Shown here piece after piece: positions 8,178 to 19,027 of a stretch of 64,000 nt of DNA. How positions within the stretch are numbered: position 1 is the stretch's first letter; each line of letters opens with the position of its first letter. This stretch comes from Leptospira hartskeerlii (GTDB taxonomy: Bacteria > Spirochaetota > Leptospiria > Leptospirales > Leptospiraceae). Position numbers and translations under genes: made by a program. Under the pieces are notes generated by a model, which was given only the letters and a program-made list of their open reading frames with translations, was not told where the DNA came from and ran no database searches. The stretch lies in contig NZ_NPDL01000012.1 in the NCBI RefSeq assembly GCF_002811475.1, forward strand, positions 7,926-71,925, in the 5' to 3' direction.

Positions 8178-9356
8178 CTTAGATTTCAGATGAGCTATCC
8201 ATTTGTCTTTTAGCATTAAAAAGGGTCTTTCGATTAAATAGAACAAGATCACGCAGAATATAAAAGTAAATAGCATTGCGACTAAGAAAGTTGCAAAAGT
8301 TCTAGAGTAGCTTAAAGAATGAATTACCGTCCCGCACACTAAGGAAATTGCAGCGGAGGTGGGGTAAAGATGCCAAAGATACATTGTATAACTTACTCTG
8401 GCAATAGGGCGAAATACTGGTAGGCTTAGGAATTTCCCGAAATAAGAACTCTCCCAAAGGCTGAGCAAAACGAGACCAGCAAAACCTAGATTTAAACAAT
8501 TATAAGCGTAAATCTGAGTTATTGTATTTCTTTCTGTTAAAAAGCCAATCGCAGCTAATGCGATGGATACAATATATAATCCAATTCTAACGGATTTCTT
8601 TCCAACGATATTTGTGTAATTTGTTGAGAGATAAAGTTCTGAACATAACATCCCAGCAATCAGTGAATCAAACCTTGTTTCGCTATGCTGATAAACTACA
8701 TGAGGGGGGAAAATGTTGAATTGGGAATATAATATCCTAAAGACTAACGGCAGGAAATATAATGATACTAATAGAATTCTTCGTGTTTTATCCGATATTT
8801 TGAAAAACAGAAGTGCACAAAGTGGTGGTAATATTATATAAAACTGTTCTTCGATTGAGAGAGACCATCCATAATCGAACATTCTCCCTTTCGTATAATT
8901 AGAAATATATAATAAATCTGCCCAATAATAGGAGATACTTTCCGTAAGATTTGTTTTTAAAAGTTCCTTCGAAGAATCGAGATGAGGCGCGGCATTTAGC
9001 GACTTCAATATTCCTCGCATGCTGATATACTGTACGAGTAATAAAAAATAATACGCAGGAAAAATCCGAAAAGAACGTTTTATATAAAAGAATGAGAGCT
9101 TTATATTACCATTCTTTGTCTTTTCTTTTAAAAGGTTCCCATAAATTAAAAAACCGCTTAATACAAAGAACAGATCAATCCCTGCTGTTAGATTTTTCAA
9201 TGCCGTGTCCAAAAGAATTGGAATATCGGGTATGAAATGGTTTGCTCCGATCCAAATATGCAGTCCAATAATCATCATTATTGAGAAAGCCCTGACGCCG
9301 TTTAGCGCAGGGTATTCGTCGGACCGCTTTTCAGTTATATAAGAAAGAAACTTCAT
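8175..9356 (-). CDS. Acyltransferase-3 family membrane O-acyltransferase
   Basis: A 393-residue polytopic protein of the acyltransferase-3 (OafA/YrhL-type) family, with about ten hydrophobic helices. Typical marks are NGVRAFSIMMIIGLHIW with the family His, GIDLFFVLSGFL, SIEEQFY and YTMYLWHLYP. Such enzymes acetylate or acylate surface polysaccharides at the inner membrane. It starts 27 bp after glyA with an AGAGG ribosome-binding site, so it rides on the glyA transcript. Sampled GC is 61/180 bases (34%), against 56/120 (47%) for glyA. With the flanking 28-bp repeats this suggests acquisition by transfer. The exact acyl acceptor is unknown. Confidence 0.88.
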   Translation of the reverse strand: MKFLSYITEKRSDEYPALNGVRAFSIMMIIGLHIWIGANHFIPDIPILLDTALKNLTAGIDLFFVLSGFLIYGNLLKEKTKNGNIKLSFFYIKRSFRIFPAYYFLLLVQYISMRGILKSLNAAPHLDSSKELLKTNLTESISYYWADLLYISNYTKGRMFDYGWSLSIEEQFYIILPPLCALLFFKISDKTRRILLVSLYFLPLVFRILYSQFNIFPPHVVYQHSETRFDSLIAGMLCSELYLSTNYTNIVGKKSVRIGLYIVSIALAAIGFLTERNTITQIYAYNCLNLGFAGLVLLSLWESSYFGKFLSLPVFRPIARVSYTMYLWHLYPTSAAISLVCGTVIHSLSYSRTFATFLVAMLFTFIFCVILFYLIERPFLMLKDKWIAHLKSK

Positions 9357-9378
9357 TTGGCCTCTTGTTTTTGCAGTT

Positions 9379-9406
9379 AAATTTTAATCCAATCTGAAAT
9401 TGGTCA
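9379..9406. repeat. 28-bp direct repeat, copy 2 (glyA 3' end)
   Basis: This is the original copy: it contains the last glyA codons and the TAA stop on the minus strand. It is identical to 8150-8177, 1.2 kb away, with the acyltransferase gene in between. Confidence 0.9.
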
Positions 9407-10631
9407 TCGGAAATTGTTGGGTGATTTCTTTCACCCCAGCCTTGACTTTTTCCTTGGTCTTTTCGTCGTCCGGATTGTCCAAGAAATCGCAGATCAAATT
9501 TCCTACTTTTTCTATATCGGAAGGTTTGAGTCCCCTTGTAGTAAGTGCAGGAGTTCCTAAACGAATTCCGGAAGCAACCGCAGGAGGGTTTTTGTCGAAT
9601 GGGATGGCGTTTTTGTTTACTGTAACTCCAACTTCGTCCAGTCCATCCGCCGCTTTTGCACCAGTCAGACCTTTTACGGAAACGTCCAGTAAAACCAGAT
9701 GGTTGTCCGTTCCACCACTCACTACTCTGAATCCTCTTTTTACAAAAACCTCTGCCAAAACTTTCGCGTTTGCGAGTACTGTTTCGATATACTTTTTATA
9801 ATCGGGAGTTAAAGCTTCTCCGAATGCTACCGCTTTTGCAGCGATTACGTGCATCAGAGGTCCGCCTTGAATACCAGGAAACACTCTAGAGTTTAATACT
9901 TTCTCGTTTTCTAATTTAGAAAGAATTAATCCACCTCTTGGTCCTCTTAGAGTTTTGTGAGTAGTAGTAGTAACATAATCAAAACTATCGATCGGAGAAG
10001 GATGATATCCTGTAGCAACTAACCCGGAGATATGCGCGATATCCGCCATCAGTTTTGCGCCCACGGATTTTGCGATCTCTGCAAACTTATCAAAATCGAT
10101 CGTTCTGGAATATGCAGAAGCACCTGCAACAATCAATTTAGGCTTATGTTCTTTTGCGAGAGAAGCAAGAGCATCATAATCGATTGTTTCCGTTTTAGGA
10201 TCCACACCGTAAGGGATCGGTTTGTAATATTTTCCGCTGATGTTTACAGGAGAACCGTGGGTCAAATGTCCTCCATGGGCCAGGTTCATTCCTAAAAAAG
10301 AATCTCCCGGTTCCATAGTAGCTAAGAACACAGCCATATTTGCCTGCGCCCCGGAGTGAGGCTGAACGTTTGCATATTCTGCTTTGAAGATCTTTTTGGC
10401 TCTTTCGATCGCCAGAGACTCCACGGCGTCTGCGTTCACGCATCCATTATAATATCTTTTTCCAGGATATCCTTCCGCATATTTATTGGTAAGCGTGGAA
10501 GTATAAGCCTCCAGAACTGGTCTGGACACGAAGTTTTCGGAAGCGATCATTTCCAGGTTTTGTTCCTGTCTTTGGTCTTCCGCTTGTAAGGCTTTAAAAA
10601 CTTCGGGGTCTTGTTGGGGAAGGTATTTCAT
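9384..10631 (-). CDS. glyA: Serine hydroxymethyltransferase
   Basis: A 415-residue PLP enzyme that interconverts serine and glycine with transfer of a one-carbon unit to tetrahydrofolate. Full family length is present. Visible marks are the N-terminal [28 protein letters not shown], and the PLP-lysine motif [14 protein letters not shown]. The start at 10631 has a GAGG site 5 nt upstream. It lies 25 bp after the lipoate ligase gene in the same direction. That pairing fits a link to glycine cleavage, where the H protein is lipoylated, but the link is inference. Its 3' end is duplicated beyond the acyltransferase. Confidence 0.98.
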   Translation of the reverse strand: MKYLPQQDPEVFKALQAEDQRQEQNLEMIASENFVSRPVLEAYTSTLTNKYAEGYPGKRYYNGCVNADAVESLAIERAKKIFKAEYANVQPHSGAQANMAVFLATMEPGDSFLGMNLAHGGHLTHGSPVNISGKYYKPIPYGVDPKTETIDYDALASLAKEHKPKLIVAGASAYSRTIDFDKFAEIAKSVGAKLMADIAHISGLVATGYHPSPIDSFDYVTTTTHKTLRGPRGGLILSKLENEKVLNSRVFPGIQGGPLMHVIAAKAVAFGEALTPDYKKYIETVLANAKVLAEVFVKRGFRVVSGGTDNHLVLLDVSVKGLTGAKAADGLDEVGVTVNKNAIPFDKNPPAVASGIRLGTPALTTRGLKPSDIEKVGNLICDFLDNPDDEKTKEKVKAGVKEITQQFPMTNFRLD

Positions 10632-10656
10632 TTTTTCCTCTGTGGTGCTGCGAGAA

Positions 10657-11565
10657 TCATTCTCCCAGAATATAGCCTAGATCTGAATATTTTTCCTGGA
10701 ACAGCCGATCTGCCGCCTTGCGAACGTTTCGAAAGAAGGAAGGATCCGCTTCGGTACCTAGGATTTCAACCCCCAGATAATCCGCAAATAAAAGGGAAAG
10801 GTCTTGTTTGAATTTTCCTGGTGAAAAAGAGGCAGGTAGGGAGGTCACAAATTCTTCATGAGCTCTGCCTTTTCTGTATTCGGGTTCTTCCGGAGGATGG
10901 GGTAGGAGGTCCGACACTAGTGGAATTAGTCTAGGATCCAAGATTAGGGTCCCATGTTGCACAATACAGTTCTTCTTTCTGAACTGAGCGTTACCGGATA
11001 TTTTTTTCCATACATCCGGAGAAAGTTCCAGGGCAAGATCGGACTTCCCCTTACATTTCGTTTTGAGTCCTTGTTTGTTTAAGGCAGAAGATATCAGGCC
11101 TAAAAATATATTATAAGAATTAGAGACGGGATATAGTTCAGGTTTTGCTTCTAAAGAAACAAAAAGACTAAAGTTCAGGTTCCAGCCAGGTTCGTGAACA
11201 ACTGTCCCGCCTCCGCTTGCTCTTCTAGCTAAATATACAGGATCTGTTGGAGAAGGTTTTTTAGGAGCTTGTCTTTTTTGGAATGTCGCCAGGAAACTTT
11301 CTATATTTTCTTTTCCTGCACTTAGTTCCGGTTTCTCGGAGAGACCCATTATGATGGACCTGGGTCCCTCCCAAAATCGGACCCCTCCGGAATATCCTCC
11401 GACTATTAATTGGACTGCGAGAGCCTCTTCCAAAGCTAAATTATAATAAGGTGTCCTGATGGATTTTTGGTCTAGTATAAAAGTCCGCACTTCGAGACCA
11501 GAGTCTATCGGACTATAGTTTTCGTCCATGGGTTTTACTACGGACTGTAGTCTTAATTGATCCAT
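10657..11565 (-). CDS. lplA: Lipoate-protein ligase / octanoyltransferase family protein
   Basis: A 302-residue BPL/LplA catalytic-domain protein. It shows the [14 protein letters not shown] motif and [20 protein letters not shown], both typical of lipoate ligases (nucleotide and lipoyl-AMP pocket, catalytic Lys near KISGNAQ). It would attach lipoate or octanoate to E2 or H proteins such as SucB at 17.8 kb. LplA, LipM and LplJ types cannot be separated by eye. It is probably the first gene of a unit with glyA. An alternative start at 11529 (MDENYS) is possible. Confidence 0.85.
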   Translation of the reverse strand: MDQLRLQSVVKPMDENYSPIDSGLEVRTFILDQKSIRTPYYNLALEEALAVQLIVGGYSGGVRFWEGPRSIIMGLSEKPELSAGKENIESFLATFQKRQAPKKPSPTDPVYLARRASGGGTVVHEPGWNLNFSLFVSLEAKPELYPVSNSYNIFLGLISSALNKQGLKTKCKGKSDLALELSPDVWKKISGNAQFRKKNCIVQHGTLILDPRLIPLVSDLLPHPPEEPEYRKGRAHEEFVTSLPASFSPGKFKQDLSLLFADYLGVEILGTEADPSFFRNVRKAADRLFQEKYSDLGYILGE

Positions 11566-11787
11566 TTGATCGTTAGTCCTAACCTTACACTCTCTTCTCT
11601 CACTCAGGGAATGATTTTAAACACTTTGTTTTAATAAAAATGAACCGCGTTCCATATATATTATAAAAATATAATATTAAAGTGTGCTTTAAGTTTAGTT
11701 GAACTTCGGTCAGCGTTATTCTATTTTTAGTAAAATTGGAACATTATTCTTTCTTCTCTTGTCCTAATTTATAGAGCATTATGAAAA

Positions 11788-12474
11788 ATGAATATAATTT
11801 ATTTCTTAGAGAAGTTGAGACTTCTTTCTCGCCCTTTGAAAACCAAGGGAGTTTTTAATCGGTTTTCAGTTTTTGTTTTGGCCATGTCCCTTTTGTTGGG
11901 GGCATGCGTTCTGGATCAGGATACTCAGTCCAAAAAATCCAAAATATACAAACCTAGTTTTGCACTTTTTGGGGATAGTATCTCCGCTTTCTGGCCTGTA
12001 GAAGAGCAGTTTCCTGAATTCGAGACTTATAAGAAGGCATTTCCGGGCAGAAGGACCTACGAGATCCAAGAGGCCGCTAAAAATGAAACAGGAAGATATA
12101 GATCCTGTATGTTGAACGGCGGTGTAAATGATTTCCTCAATCAGCCAGAACCTAGTTGGGAAGAGGTCGATGCCACTGTGCAACGTCAACTTAAGACCTT
12201 GGAAATACTGAACGACCATTGTGATTACATCATCGTTCTGAATGTGTGGACCGTGCAAGTTCCTTGGCCTGTGAAAGCAGCGTCCATGATCAATTTGGAA
12301 ATGAAAGAAAAGGTCACCTTCTTACCTAGGATCGATCCTGAAGATATGATCCATAGCGAGATGTTACTAGACGGCGGTCACTTGACTGATGAAGGTTATG
12401 GCATCCTTTCCCAAAGAGTAAGAGAATATCTTAAGGCTACTTTGCCTGAGTTTTGGTTGGAGTTCCTATTATGA
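11788..12474 (+). CDS. SGNH-hydrolase-like lipoprotein
   Basis: A 228-residue exported protein with a long basic N-region, hydrophobic core and lipobox LLLGAC (Cys40). The mature part has SGNH/GDSL blocks: FGDS with Ser64, GGVND (block III G-x-N-D), and DGGH with Asp195 and His198. It is probably a serine esterase or acyl/acetyl hydrolase acting in the periplasm or at the outer membrane; substrate is unknown. Its TGA overlaps the ATG of the beta-barrel gene (ATGA), so the two products are likely coupled. Confidence 0.8.
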   Translation: MNIIYFLEKLRLLSRPLKTKGVFNRFSVFVLAMSLLLGACVLDQDTQSKKSKIYKPSFALFGDSISAFWPVEEQFPEFETYKKAFPGRRTYEIQEAAKNETGRYRSCMLNGGVNDFLNQPEPSWEEVDATVQRQLKTLEILNDHCDYIIVLNVWTVQVPWPVKAASMINLEMKEKVTFLPRIDPEDMIHSEMLLDGGHLTDEGYGILSQRVREYLKATLPEFWLEFLL

Positions 12475-13265
12475 AATATAGGTTCTTACTCCTTCTGTTA
12501 TTCTTTAGTCCACTTGCGGAAATTTTCGGGTCGGATAAAACAGTGATCCCATATCCTGTATGGGGACAATCAATCGGAGTATATAATATTTTCGTAATTA
12601 GCGAGGATGCAAAAGAATATAGAAATTCTAAAGATTATGATCGGAATCGTAACATTTCTTTGGATGGAGAATTGAAATTAGGAGATCATTTTGCGGTTTC
12701 TGCAGGTTACGGATATGTAGATCAATATGCTACTCAGGCTACGCCTTGGAGTGGTTGGGATAGATGGAAAGCGGGTCTGAAAACATTTTTTACCTTCGGG
12801 GTATTTTCGATAGGAGGAGGTGTTAACGTTTACGGACCTTCTGCATCCGAACCTTGGATCGGAGAAAGAAATCCTGATCTACTGTTGGTTCGCCCTCATT
12901 TGGGTTTTGTATTAGATTTTGGTAGAACTAAATTCCAAGCATTCGGCTTATACGAAAGAGAAACAGATTCTAAGTTCAGAGATCCTATCCAAGACAAATA
13001 TTATCGTTATATGGAAGCGGGAGCCACTCTTTCTTACGAAACGAATTCGAATTGGATACTTCTTCTGGAGACCACTTATCGTATGGCAGTGGAAGATACA
13101 ATATCCACTCCTCGTTCTGATTCATTTAATCTGCATCCTGGAGTTCAGTATAAGATAGGAGATGGAGGAAGAGTTTTCTTTAGCGGTCTATATGGGATGA
13201 GAAAAGATAATACCTATGACCAAGGATTTAAGATGGGTTATCAGCAGATGTTTTCTTTTGAGTAA
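12471..13265 (+). CDS. Outer-membrane beta-barrel protein
   Basis: A 264-residue protein with signal peptide MKYRFLLLLLFFSPLAEIFG followed by regularly alternating amphipathic strands (FAVSAGYGYVDQY, GVFSIGGGVNVYG, RPHLGFVLDFG and others) ending in an aromatic C-terminal strand (QQMFSFE). This fits an outer-membrane barrel of roughly 10-12 strands. The start is set at 12471, inside the stop of the SGNH gene, rather than at an upstream GTG. No porin or transporter family is recognised. The coupling suggests a shared envelope task with the esterase-like lipoprotein. Confidence 0.7.
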   Translation: MKYRFLLLLLFFSPLAEIFGSDKTVIPYPVWGQSIGVYNIFVISEDAKEYRNSKDYDRNRNISLDGELKLGDHFAVSAGYGYVDQYATQATPWSGWDRWKAGLKTFFTFGVFSIGGGVNVYGPSASEPWIGERNPDLLLVRPHLGFVLDFGRTKFQAFGLYERETDSKFRDPIQDKYYRYMEAGATLSYETNSNWILLLETTYRMAVEDTISTPRSDSFNLHPGVQYKIGDGGRVFFSGLYGMRKDNTYDQGFKMGYQQMFSFE

Positions 13266-13277
13266 ACGCGGCCAATC

Positions 13278-14117
13278 TTAATCTTCCGCCTTATAATACT
13301 TACTAGAAGCTTCTTTCAGAAATTTTTTCTCCTTTTTATTCAGAGAATTCATTCCTTCTTTGGAAATTTTTTCTAAGAGACGATCTACTTCTTCCTTTGC
13401 TTCTTCTCTGGTTTTCATCTCTTCCTGCCAGCGGACCATTTTTCTTTTTTGTCTCCATCTGGAAAAAGAGAAGCTGGGGAATTTGATCCCAAATCTATAT
13501 TTTACTTTCGTGTAATATAAAAAGTAAAGTCCGCCTGCAGCGAAGCCGCCCAGTCCGTTGGCGATCGGAGTTCCTGCTTGTAGTCCTAAAATTATCAAAA
13601 CCGCTAGGATGATGATGGCCAAATACTTTGCTTTGATCGGAAATATTCCCCAAAACAAAAGTTCTCTATTCGGCCAGATCAATGCATAAGCTGTGATTAG
13701 CCCGTATAGGACTGCAGAAATACCGAGCACCGTCCCTTGCTGGAATCCCAAAAGAGAAGCGAGCACGGTAGCGACCCCGCCTCCGAAGATACAGAACATA
13801 AAATAACGTAAAAAATTCCTGGTTCCCCAATGAGACTCTAACGCGGACCCGAACATCCAAAATGCGAACATTTCGAATAAGAATCCGATCAACATATTAG
13901 GGGAATGAAAGAAGCTGTAAGTGAGTAACTGCCAGCCGAAAAACTTTTCTAGGACTAGGCCGGGAGTCAGGCCGAATAACCCGAGGATGGCCAAAAGAAC
14001 GGAAGGCGCTGTCAGGCTTAGAATAAACTCTATCCCGAAAATCGCTATATTTAAGATCAAAAGTTTCCGAACGAGTGGAGAGGTTGAGACACCGAATCCG
14101 CTAGAGAAAGACGCCAT
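13278..14117 (-). CDS. Rhomboid-family membrane protein, probably inactive, with C-terminal DUF6576-like tail
   Basis: A 279-residue protein with six hydrophobic helices and the rhomboid layout. Ser134 is kept (LGISAVLYG, normally GxSG). The TM6 catalytic His is missing: the segment reads IANGLGG (185-191) where rhomboids have an A-N/H-x-x-H motif. The Asn of the oxyanion hole is Glu82 (LFEMFAFWMFG). It is therefore likely a pseudoprotease. The charged C-terminal tail ends in KEGMNSLNKKEKKFLKEAS, like the DUF6576 extension of some rhomboids. It converges with the beta-barrel gene. Confidence 0.75.
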   Translation of the reverse strand: MASFSSGFGVSTSPLVRKLLILNIAIFGIEFILSLTAPSVLLAILGLFGLTPGLVLEKFFGWQLLTYSFFHSPNMLIGFLFEMFAFWMFGSALESHWGTRNFLRYFMFCIFGGGVATVLASLLGFQQGTVLGISAVLYGLITAYALIWPNRELLFWGIFPIKAKYLAIIILAVLIILGLQAGTPIANGLGGFAAGGLYFLYYTKVKYRFGIKFPSFSFSRWRQKRKMVRWQEEMKTREEAKEEVDRLLEKISKEGMNSLNKKEKKFLKEASSKYYKAED

Positions 14118-14214
14118 TGCCTTCCTAGTTTTCTTTTTTCCTTTCGAACGACAACCTAAATCCGGATTTTGTTTCCTTTGACAGTTTGGGCCAAATATAG
14201 TAATTGTTCCTAAG

Positions 14215-15168
14215 ATGGAAATCTTCTTGTACGGAGTCCGGGGATCTATTCCTGCCCCCTTATCGAATCAGGAATACAGGGAGAAAGTAATTTCCATATT
14301 GAGGCTTGTCGCCAAGTCGGAGGGAAAAGCTTTCTCTTCTCCCGAAGAATGGTTCGATCAGTTGCCAGAACCTCTGAATTATGTGGTCGGTGGAAATACT
14401 ACCTGTGTTCGGATCATTGGTTCTTCCGGGGTTGAGCTGGTTGTGGATCTTGGAACTGGAGCGAGAGTCCTGGGAGAAGACTTAGTCCGAGAAAAATTCG
14501 GCCAAGGAAAGGGAGAAGCTTCCGTATTTTTCACTCATACCCATTGGGATCATATCCATGGGATCCCGTTTTTCAAACCGATGTATATTCCCGGAAATAA
14601 GTTTACCTTCTATTCCCCTTTAGAGGATCTTCCGGAAAGATTAAAATACCAACAAGAGCCCAGATTTTTCCCAATCCATTTCGATCATTTCGGTTCAGAA
14701 AGAAATTTCCGGAGGCTCCAAAAGGGAGAAGTCCTGGAAATTGGCGGTGTCAAAGTGGAATGGCTTCCTCTCAAACATCCGGGAGGCTCCATCGCCTACA
14801 AATTCACCGAAAATGGGAAAAGTTTTATTTTTGCCACCGATGCCGAGTATAATGGTGAGGATTTTCCTTTGATCCAGGAGCAAAAACCATTCTTCAAAGG
14901 GGCAGATCTTTTGGTTTTGGACGCTCAATACACTTTGGACGAATCCTTCCAAAAATTCGATTGGGGTCATACTTCTTACACTATGGCAGTCAATTGTGCT
15001 TCTTCTTGGGAGGTCAAAAAACTGGCTTTGACCCACCATGAACCCGCCTATTCGGACGAAATTTTAGCAATCATCTTGGATGACGCCAGAACCCATGCTG
15101 AAAATCTTGGAGCTAAGGACCTATCCATTGTACTGGCTAGAGAAGGAATGAAATTCAAACTCGTATGA
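14215..15168 (+). CDS. Metallo-beta-lactamase-fold hydrolase
   Basis: A 317-residue MBL-fold enzyme. HTHWDHIHG gives the HxHxDH zinc motif. Further ligands are expected at the His of LKHPGGS, the Asp of FATDAEYN and the His of LTHHEP. The N-terminal GGNTTCVRI strand is typical of the phosphodiesterase-like branch (PhnP/RNase Z-related), so a cyclic phosphodiester or nucleotide substrate is plausible but unproven. Its stop overlaps the start of the PBP1A gene (ATGA), which makes them an operon. Confidence 0.8.
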   Translation: MEIFLYGVRGSIPAPLSNQEYREKVISILRLVAKSEGKAFSSPEEWFDQLPEPLNYVVGGNTTCVRIIGSSGVELVVDLGTGARVLGEDLVREKFGQGKGEASVFFTHTHWDHIHGIPFFKPMYIPGNKFTFYSPLEDLPERLKYQQEPRFFPIHFDHFGSERNFRRLQKGEVLEIGGVKVEWLPLKHPGGSIAYKFTENGKSFIFATDAEYNGEDFPLIQEQKPFFKGADLLVLDAQYTLDESFQKFDWGHTSYTMAVNCASSWEVKKLALTHHEPAYSDEILAIILDDARTHAENLGAKDLSIVLAREGMKFKLV

Positions 15169-17621
15169 ATCTATTTAGCGAAGGAATTCACAGAGCTACA
15201 AAAACACTTTTGGTCTTAGCCTTATTGGGCGGTCTATTTTTCGGATATATTATCGCAGAAGTGGATGAGGGGGGAGAGCTTGCAATTCTTGCTTCTTACC
15301 AACCTACCACTCCAACTCGTTTGTATGATATCAACGGTGTGGTGTATGCTGAATTGTATCGCCATAAGCAGCAACTTCTAAAATACCAAGATATTCCTCC
15401 TCATGTTGTCCAAGCTTTCCTTTCGGTGGAAGATAATAACTTTTTCAATCACTTCGGGATAGATTTCTCCGCAATCCTTCGCGCGGCGGCAGTCAATGTG
15501 ATCTCAGGTAGGATCAAACAGGGTGGGTCCACTTTAACTCAGCAGCTTGCTAAAACAGTTTTGAATAACAGGAAAAAATCCTTTATTCGTAAATTCGTAG
15601 AAGCTCTGTTTACTCTTCAGATAGAACAAGAATATTCTAAAGAAGAAATATTAGAAATTTATTTTAACTTAATATACTTAGGTCACGGAACGACCGGTCT
15701 TGCTTCTGCAGCGGATGTGTATTTCCATAAGGACGTTTCGGATCTGGATGTGGCAGAAGCCGCACTTCTTGCAAGACTTCCTAAGGCGCCTGTGGATTAT
15801 TCTCCTTATAAAAATCCTGCGGCTTCTAAAAGAGCACATTTGGAAGTTTTGAAACTCATGGCTTCCCAAGGATTTGTTCCAAGCGATAAGGTTCAGACAA
15901 TCCATGACGAATTCTGGGAAAAATACTGGCCCATCGTAATCACTCAATCTCCTTCTCAATCTACCTGGGGAACCAAACTAAACAGAGCTCCCCATTTTAC
16001 TGAATTTGTAAGACAGAGATTATTAAAAGAATTGGGAGAAGATCGGATCTATAGCGGTGGTCTCAAAATTTACACCACACTGGATATCCGCAAGCAGGAG
16101 ATCGCCCAAGACGAACTTCGCAAGGCTCTCAAAAAACACGATGATCTTGTTTCAGGCGTTACCGTAAATTATGCTGGCGGTGCAGATCGAGGTCTCGTAG
16201 GACTTTATAATTTTATAGGTTCCTTATTTCCTGTGGCTCCTCCTTTTGTGAGCCGCTTAGACGATAAGGCGAATTTCAGAGTAGCGCTCGAAAAAGAACT
16301 GATCGATTCGGCAGATGTTCTCAGTTTACTTCTTCCTGCTGATAATGAGTCCGCTGCATTCACTGAATTCCAAAAAAGATCCGCAGTATTCGGCAAAAAC
16401 CTTCACGTAGAAGGTGCTGCTATCACAATAGATCATACCAACGGCTATATAGAAACTATGGTTGGAGGATATGAGTTCACTCCTAAAAACCAATTCAATC
16501 GCGCGGTCCAGGCGAGAAGGCAGACAGGTTCTTCTTTCAAACCTTTTGTGTATGGAGCTGCGATTGCTGAGCGTATCGTAGGTTCCGGAACCGGGATCAT
16601 GGACGCACCTTTGACCACGCTTACGGAAGAAGGAGAAGGTTGGTCTCCTCAGGATTTTGACGGAGATTTCCAAGGAATGGTTCCTCTTTCCAGAGCGCTT
16701 TCCATGTCTTTGAATATTGTTTCTGTGCAGGTGTTCCTTCGCACAGGCGCGGATGCTGTTATAGATTTTGCTTCTCGCTTAACAAAGGCTGATAAGAGTA
16801 GATTTATGCCGAGTCCTGCTCTTGCCTTGGGAATTGCGGAGTTGAGCCCTTATGAAATGGCGGTGGGATATTCTATCATCGCAAATAAGGGAAGAAATGT
16901 GATCCCACTTTCCGTTCGATATGTGATCGATCAGTCAGGAAACGTAATTTATAATGAAGAGTTAAAAGTCAGAGAAGAATTGGATAAGGAAGCGGAGGAC
17001 GGTTCCATTCAGATCATCAGCGAAGGAACAGCCTATATTCTTCGCAAAATGCTGACCATGGTTGCCATGGGAGGAACTGCAGCGAATGGTCTTCATTCTC
17101 CTGACCAGGGAAATTACAAAGGGATCGCTGCCGGAAAAACCGGATCCACTTCTTCTTTTACAAATGCTTGGTACTGCGGATTCGATCCTAAATTGACCAC
17201 TGTCATTTGGCTTGGATTTGATAAGAGTTCAATCTCACTTGGAAGGGGCCAGGCTGCAGGAGTTCTTGCAGTTCCTATTTGGGGAAAAATGTATCGTCGT
17301 TTCTATAACGGTGAAAATTATCCGACTTTCGAGAATGAGCACGGCCTGGATCCACAACCGGAAGAAGTGCAAAGTGGGGGAACCTGTGCGTATAATGGAT
17401 TGTCTCCTAAACCTGGAGTATGTCCTGTTACCCAGAACTTGACCTTAAAGCCGATTACTGTAGCAGGCGTGACAAAATCTGTCCAGGCAAACCGTCAATG
17501 CGACGGAGATCGGGACCATCATAAGTCAATAGATTTCAGAGAATTCCTGCAATTGGAATACCAGATCAGCGATGAAGAGATCGGAAAAACGGAACGTAAG
17601 TTTAAACCGCAAGCGGACTAA
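15165..17621 (+). CDS. Bifunctional penicillin-binding protein 1A family
   Basis: An 818-residue class A PBP that polymerises and cross-links peptidoglycan. After one N-terminal membrane helix comes a GT51 domain ([14 protein letters not shown] with the catalytic Glu, [11 protein letters not shown], and [15 protein letters not shown]). The transpeptidase domain shows SxxK at S456-K459 (TGSSFKPF), SLN and KTGST. A Cys-containing C-terminal extension (about 730-818) follows. It is coupled to the MBL gene by a 4-bp overlap. It acts in the periplasm on lipid II and nascent glycan. Confidence 0.95.
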   Translation: MNLFSEGIHRATKTLLVLALLGGLFFGYIIAEVDEGGELAILASYQPTTPTRLYDINGVVYAELYRHKQQLLKYQDIPPHVVQAFLSVEDNNFFNHFGIDFSAILRAAAVNVISGRIKQGGSTLTQQLAKTVLNNRKKSFIRKFVEALFTLQIEQEYSKEEILEIYFNLIYLGHGTTGLASAADVYFHKDVSDLDVAEAALLARLPKAPVDYSPYKNPAASKRAHLEVLKLMASQGFVPSDKVQTIHDEFWEKYWPIVITQSPSQSTWGTKLNRAPHFTEFVRQRLLKELGEDRIYSGGLKIYTTLDIRKQEIAQDELRKALKKHDDLVSGVTVNYAGGADRGLVGLYNFIGSLFPVAPPFVSRLDDKANFRVALEKELIDSADVLSLLLPADNESAAFTEFQKRSAVFGKNLHVEGAAITIDHTNGYIETMVGGYEFTPKNQFNRAVQARRQTGSSFKPFVYGAAIAERIVGSGTGIMDAPLTTLTEEGEGWSPQDFDGDFQGMVPLSRALSMSLNIVSVQVFLRTGADAVIDFASRLTKADKSRFMPSPALALGIAELSPYEMAVGYSIIANKGRNVIPLSVRYVIDQSGNVIYNEELKVREELDKEAEDGSIQIISEGTAYILRKMLTMVAMGGTAANGLHSPDQGNYKGIAAGKTGSTSSFTNAWYCGFDPKLTTVIWLGFDKSSISLGRGQAAGVLAVPIWGKMYRRFYNGENYPTFENEHGLDPQPEEVQSGGTCAYNGLSPKPGVCPVTQNLTLKPITVAGVTKSVQANRQCDGDRDHHKSIDFREFLQLEYQISDEEIGKTERKFKPQAD

Positions 17622-17761
17622 AAAATCGAGTGTGATTTCGGGAAAATTCATTCAAAACACCGATTTGACAAGAACGACTTTACAGAATTTTTCCGCTTTC
17701 CGAAAGTGAAATGGAGGCGGTCCCGGAACGGGACGTATACACCGACCTCCGTAGGATCAAG

Positions 17762-19012
17762 ATGTCGATAGAGATCAAGGTTCCCGAAATGGGTGAATCC
17801 ATTACGGAAGCAACAATAGCAAACTGGGTAAAAAAAGAAGGCGAACGAGTAGAACAGGACGAGGTCCTGGTGGAATTGGAAACCGACAAGGTGACCATGG
17901 AGGTACCGGCCCCCTCGGCAGGAGTTCTCCAAAAAATTAACAAGAAGCCGGGGGAGACGGTCAAGATCAAAGAAGTGATCGGAATCATTGACCCTTCTGC
18001 CTCCGCAAAAAGCACTCCTACTCCAAGCACTCCTTCAACAACAAATACAGCACAAACTAACACGACTAACGCAGCGCAGAACGATACACTTCCTCCTGCT
18101 GTTCGCAAACTGATAGATGATAATGGATTAAATCCTGCTTCTATCTCTGGTTCCGGTAAGAACGGACAGATTACAAAAGAAGACGTGTTAAACGCAATTG
18201 CAAATAAACAGTCCACTCCTGCTGTTGCGGTTTCCGCAGCACCTGCGGTAGCAAAGTCTGCTCCTTCTCCTGAAATTCCTAAAGCGGTTCCTGCTGCTTC
18301 TCGTAGCAACCTGCCGAGAGAGAACGTTGTTCCAATGACTAAGCTTCGCCAAACGATTGCAAATCGTTTAGTTGCAGCTCAACATAACGCAGCTCTTCTT
18401 ACTACTTTTAACGAAGTGGATATGAGCGCTGTGATGGATCTTCGTACCAAATACAAGGACAAGTTCAAAGACGCACATAATATCAATTTAGGATTTATGA
18501 GTTTCTTTACTAAGGCAGTGATCGGAGCTTTAAAATTTGTTCCTGCAATCAACGCAGAAATTCGCGGTACGGATCTAGTTTATAAAAACTATTTCGATAT
18601 CGGTGTGGCTGTTGGAGGTCCAAAAGGTCTAGTGGTTCCGATTGTTCGTGACGCAGATCTTTTAAGTTTCGCTCAAGTAGAATCCGAAATTGCTCGCCTC
18701 GCCAATAAGGTGAAGGATGGAAAAATCGATCTTTCCGATATGGAAGGTGGAACATTCACCATCTCCAACGGAGGGATCTACGGTTCCATGATGTCCACTC
18801 CTATTCTAAATCCTCCTCAAAGCGGAATTTTAGGACTTCATAATATTGTAAAACGTGCAGTAGTAGTTAACGATCAAATCGTGATCCGACCTATGATGTA
18901 TGTCGCTCTTTCTTATGACCATAGAGTTGTAGATGGAAAAGAGGCGGTAACTTTCCTCGTAAAAGTAAAAGAAGCGATCGAAGATCCGACCCGCCTTCTT
19001 TTAGAAGTCTAA
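17762..19012 (+). CDS. sucB: 2-oxoglutarate dehydrogenase E2, dihydrolipoyl succinyltransferase
   Basis: A 416-residue E2 with three parts: a lipoyl domain with Lys43 in [11 protein letters not shown]; an E3/E1-binding domain near 115-150 ([15 protein letters not shown], then [11 protein letters not shown]) flanked by Ala/Pro/Ser/Thr linkers; and the acyltransferase core with the catalytic SYDHRVVDG. It transfers succinyl to CoA. The start at 17762 is preceded by AGGA at a good distance; the upstream in-frame ATG at 17711 would add an implausible extension. It is first in the operon with lpdA and sucA. Confidence 0.97.
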   Translation: MSIEIKVPEMGESITEATIANWVKKEGERVEQDEVLVELETDKVTMEVPAPSAGVLQKINKKPGETVKIKEVIGIIDPSASAKSTPTPSTPSTTNTAQTNTTNAAQNDTLPPAVRKLIDDNGLNPASISGSGKNGQITKEDVLNAIANKQSTPAVAVSAAPAVAKSAPSPEIPKAVPAASRSNLPRENVVPMTKLRQTIANRLVAAQHNAALLTTFNEVDMSAVMDLRTKYKDKFKDAHNINLGFMSFFTKAVIGALKFVPAINAEIRGTDLVYKNYFDIGVAVGGPKGLVVPIVRDADLLSFAQVESEIARLANKVKDGKIDLSDMEGGTFTISNGGIYGSMMSTPILNPPQSGILGLHNIVKRAVVVNDQIVIRPMMYVALSYDHRVVDGKEAVTFLVKVKEAIEDPTRLLLEV

Positions 19013-19027
19013 GGAATAGAAGGAATC

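Noticed and set aside
8150..9406. The acyltransferase gene as an insertion sequence
   Set aside because: It has direct repeats but no transposase and no terminal inverted repeats.
17665..17700. TTGACA before sucB as a promoter
   Set aside because: No TATAAT-like box at 16-18 bp.
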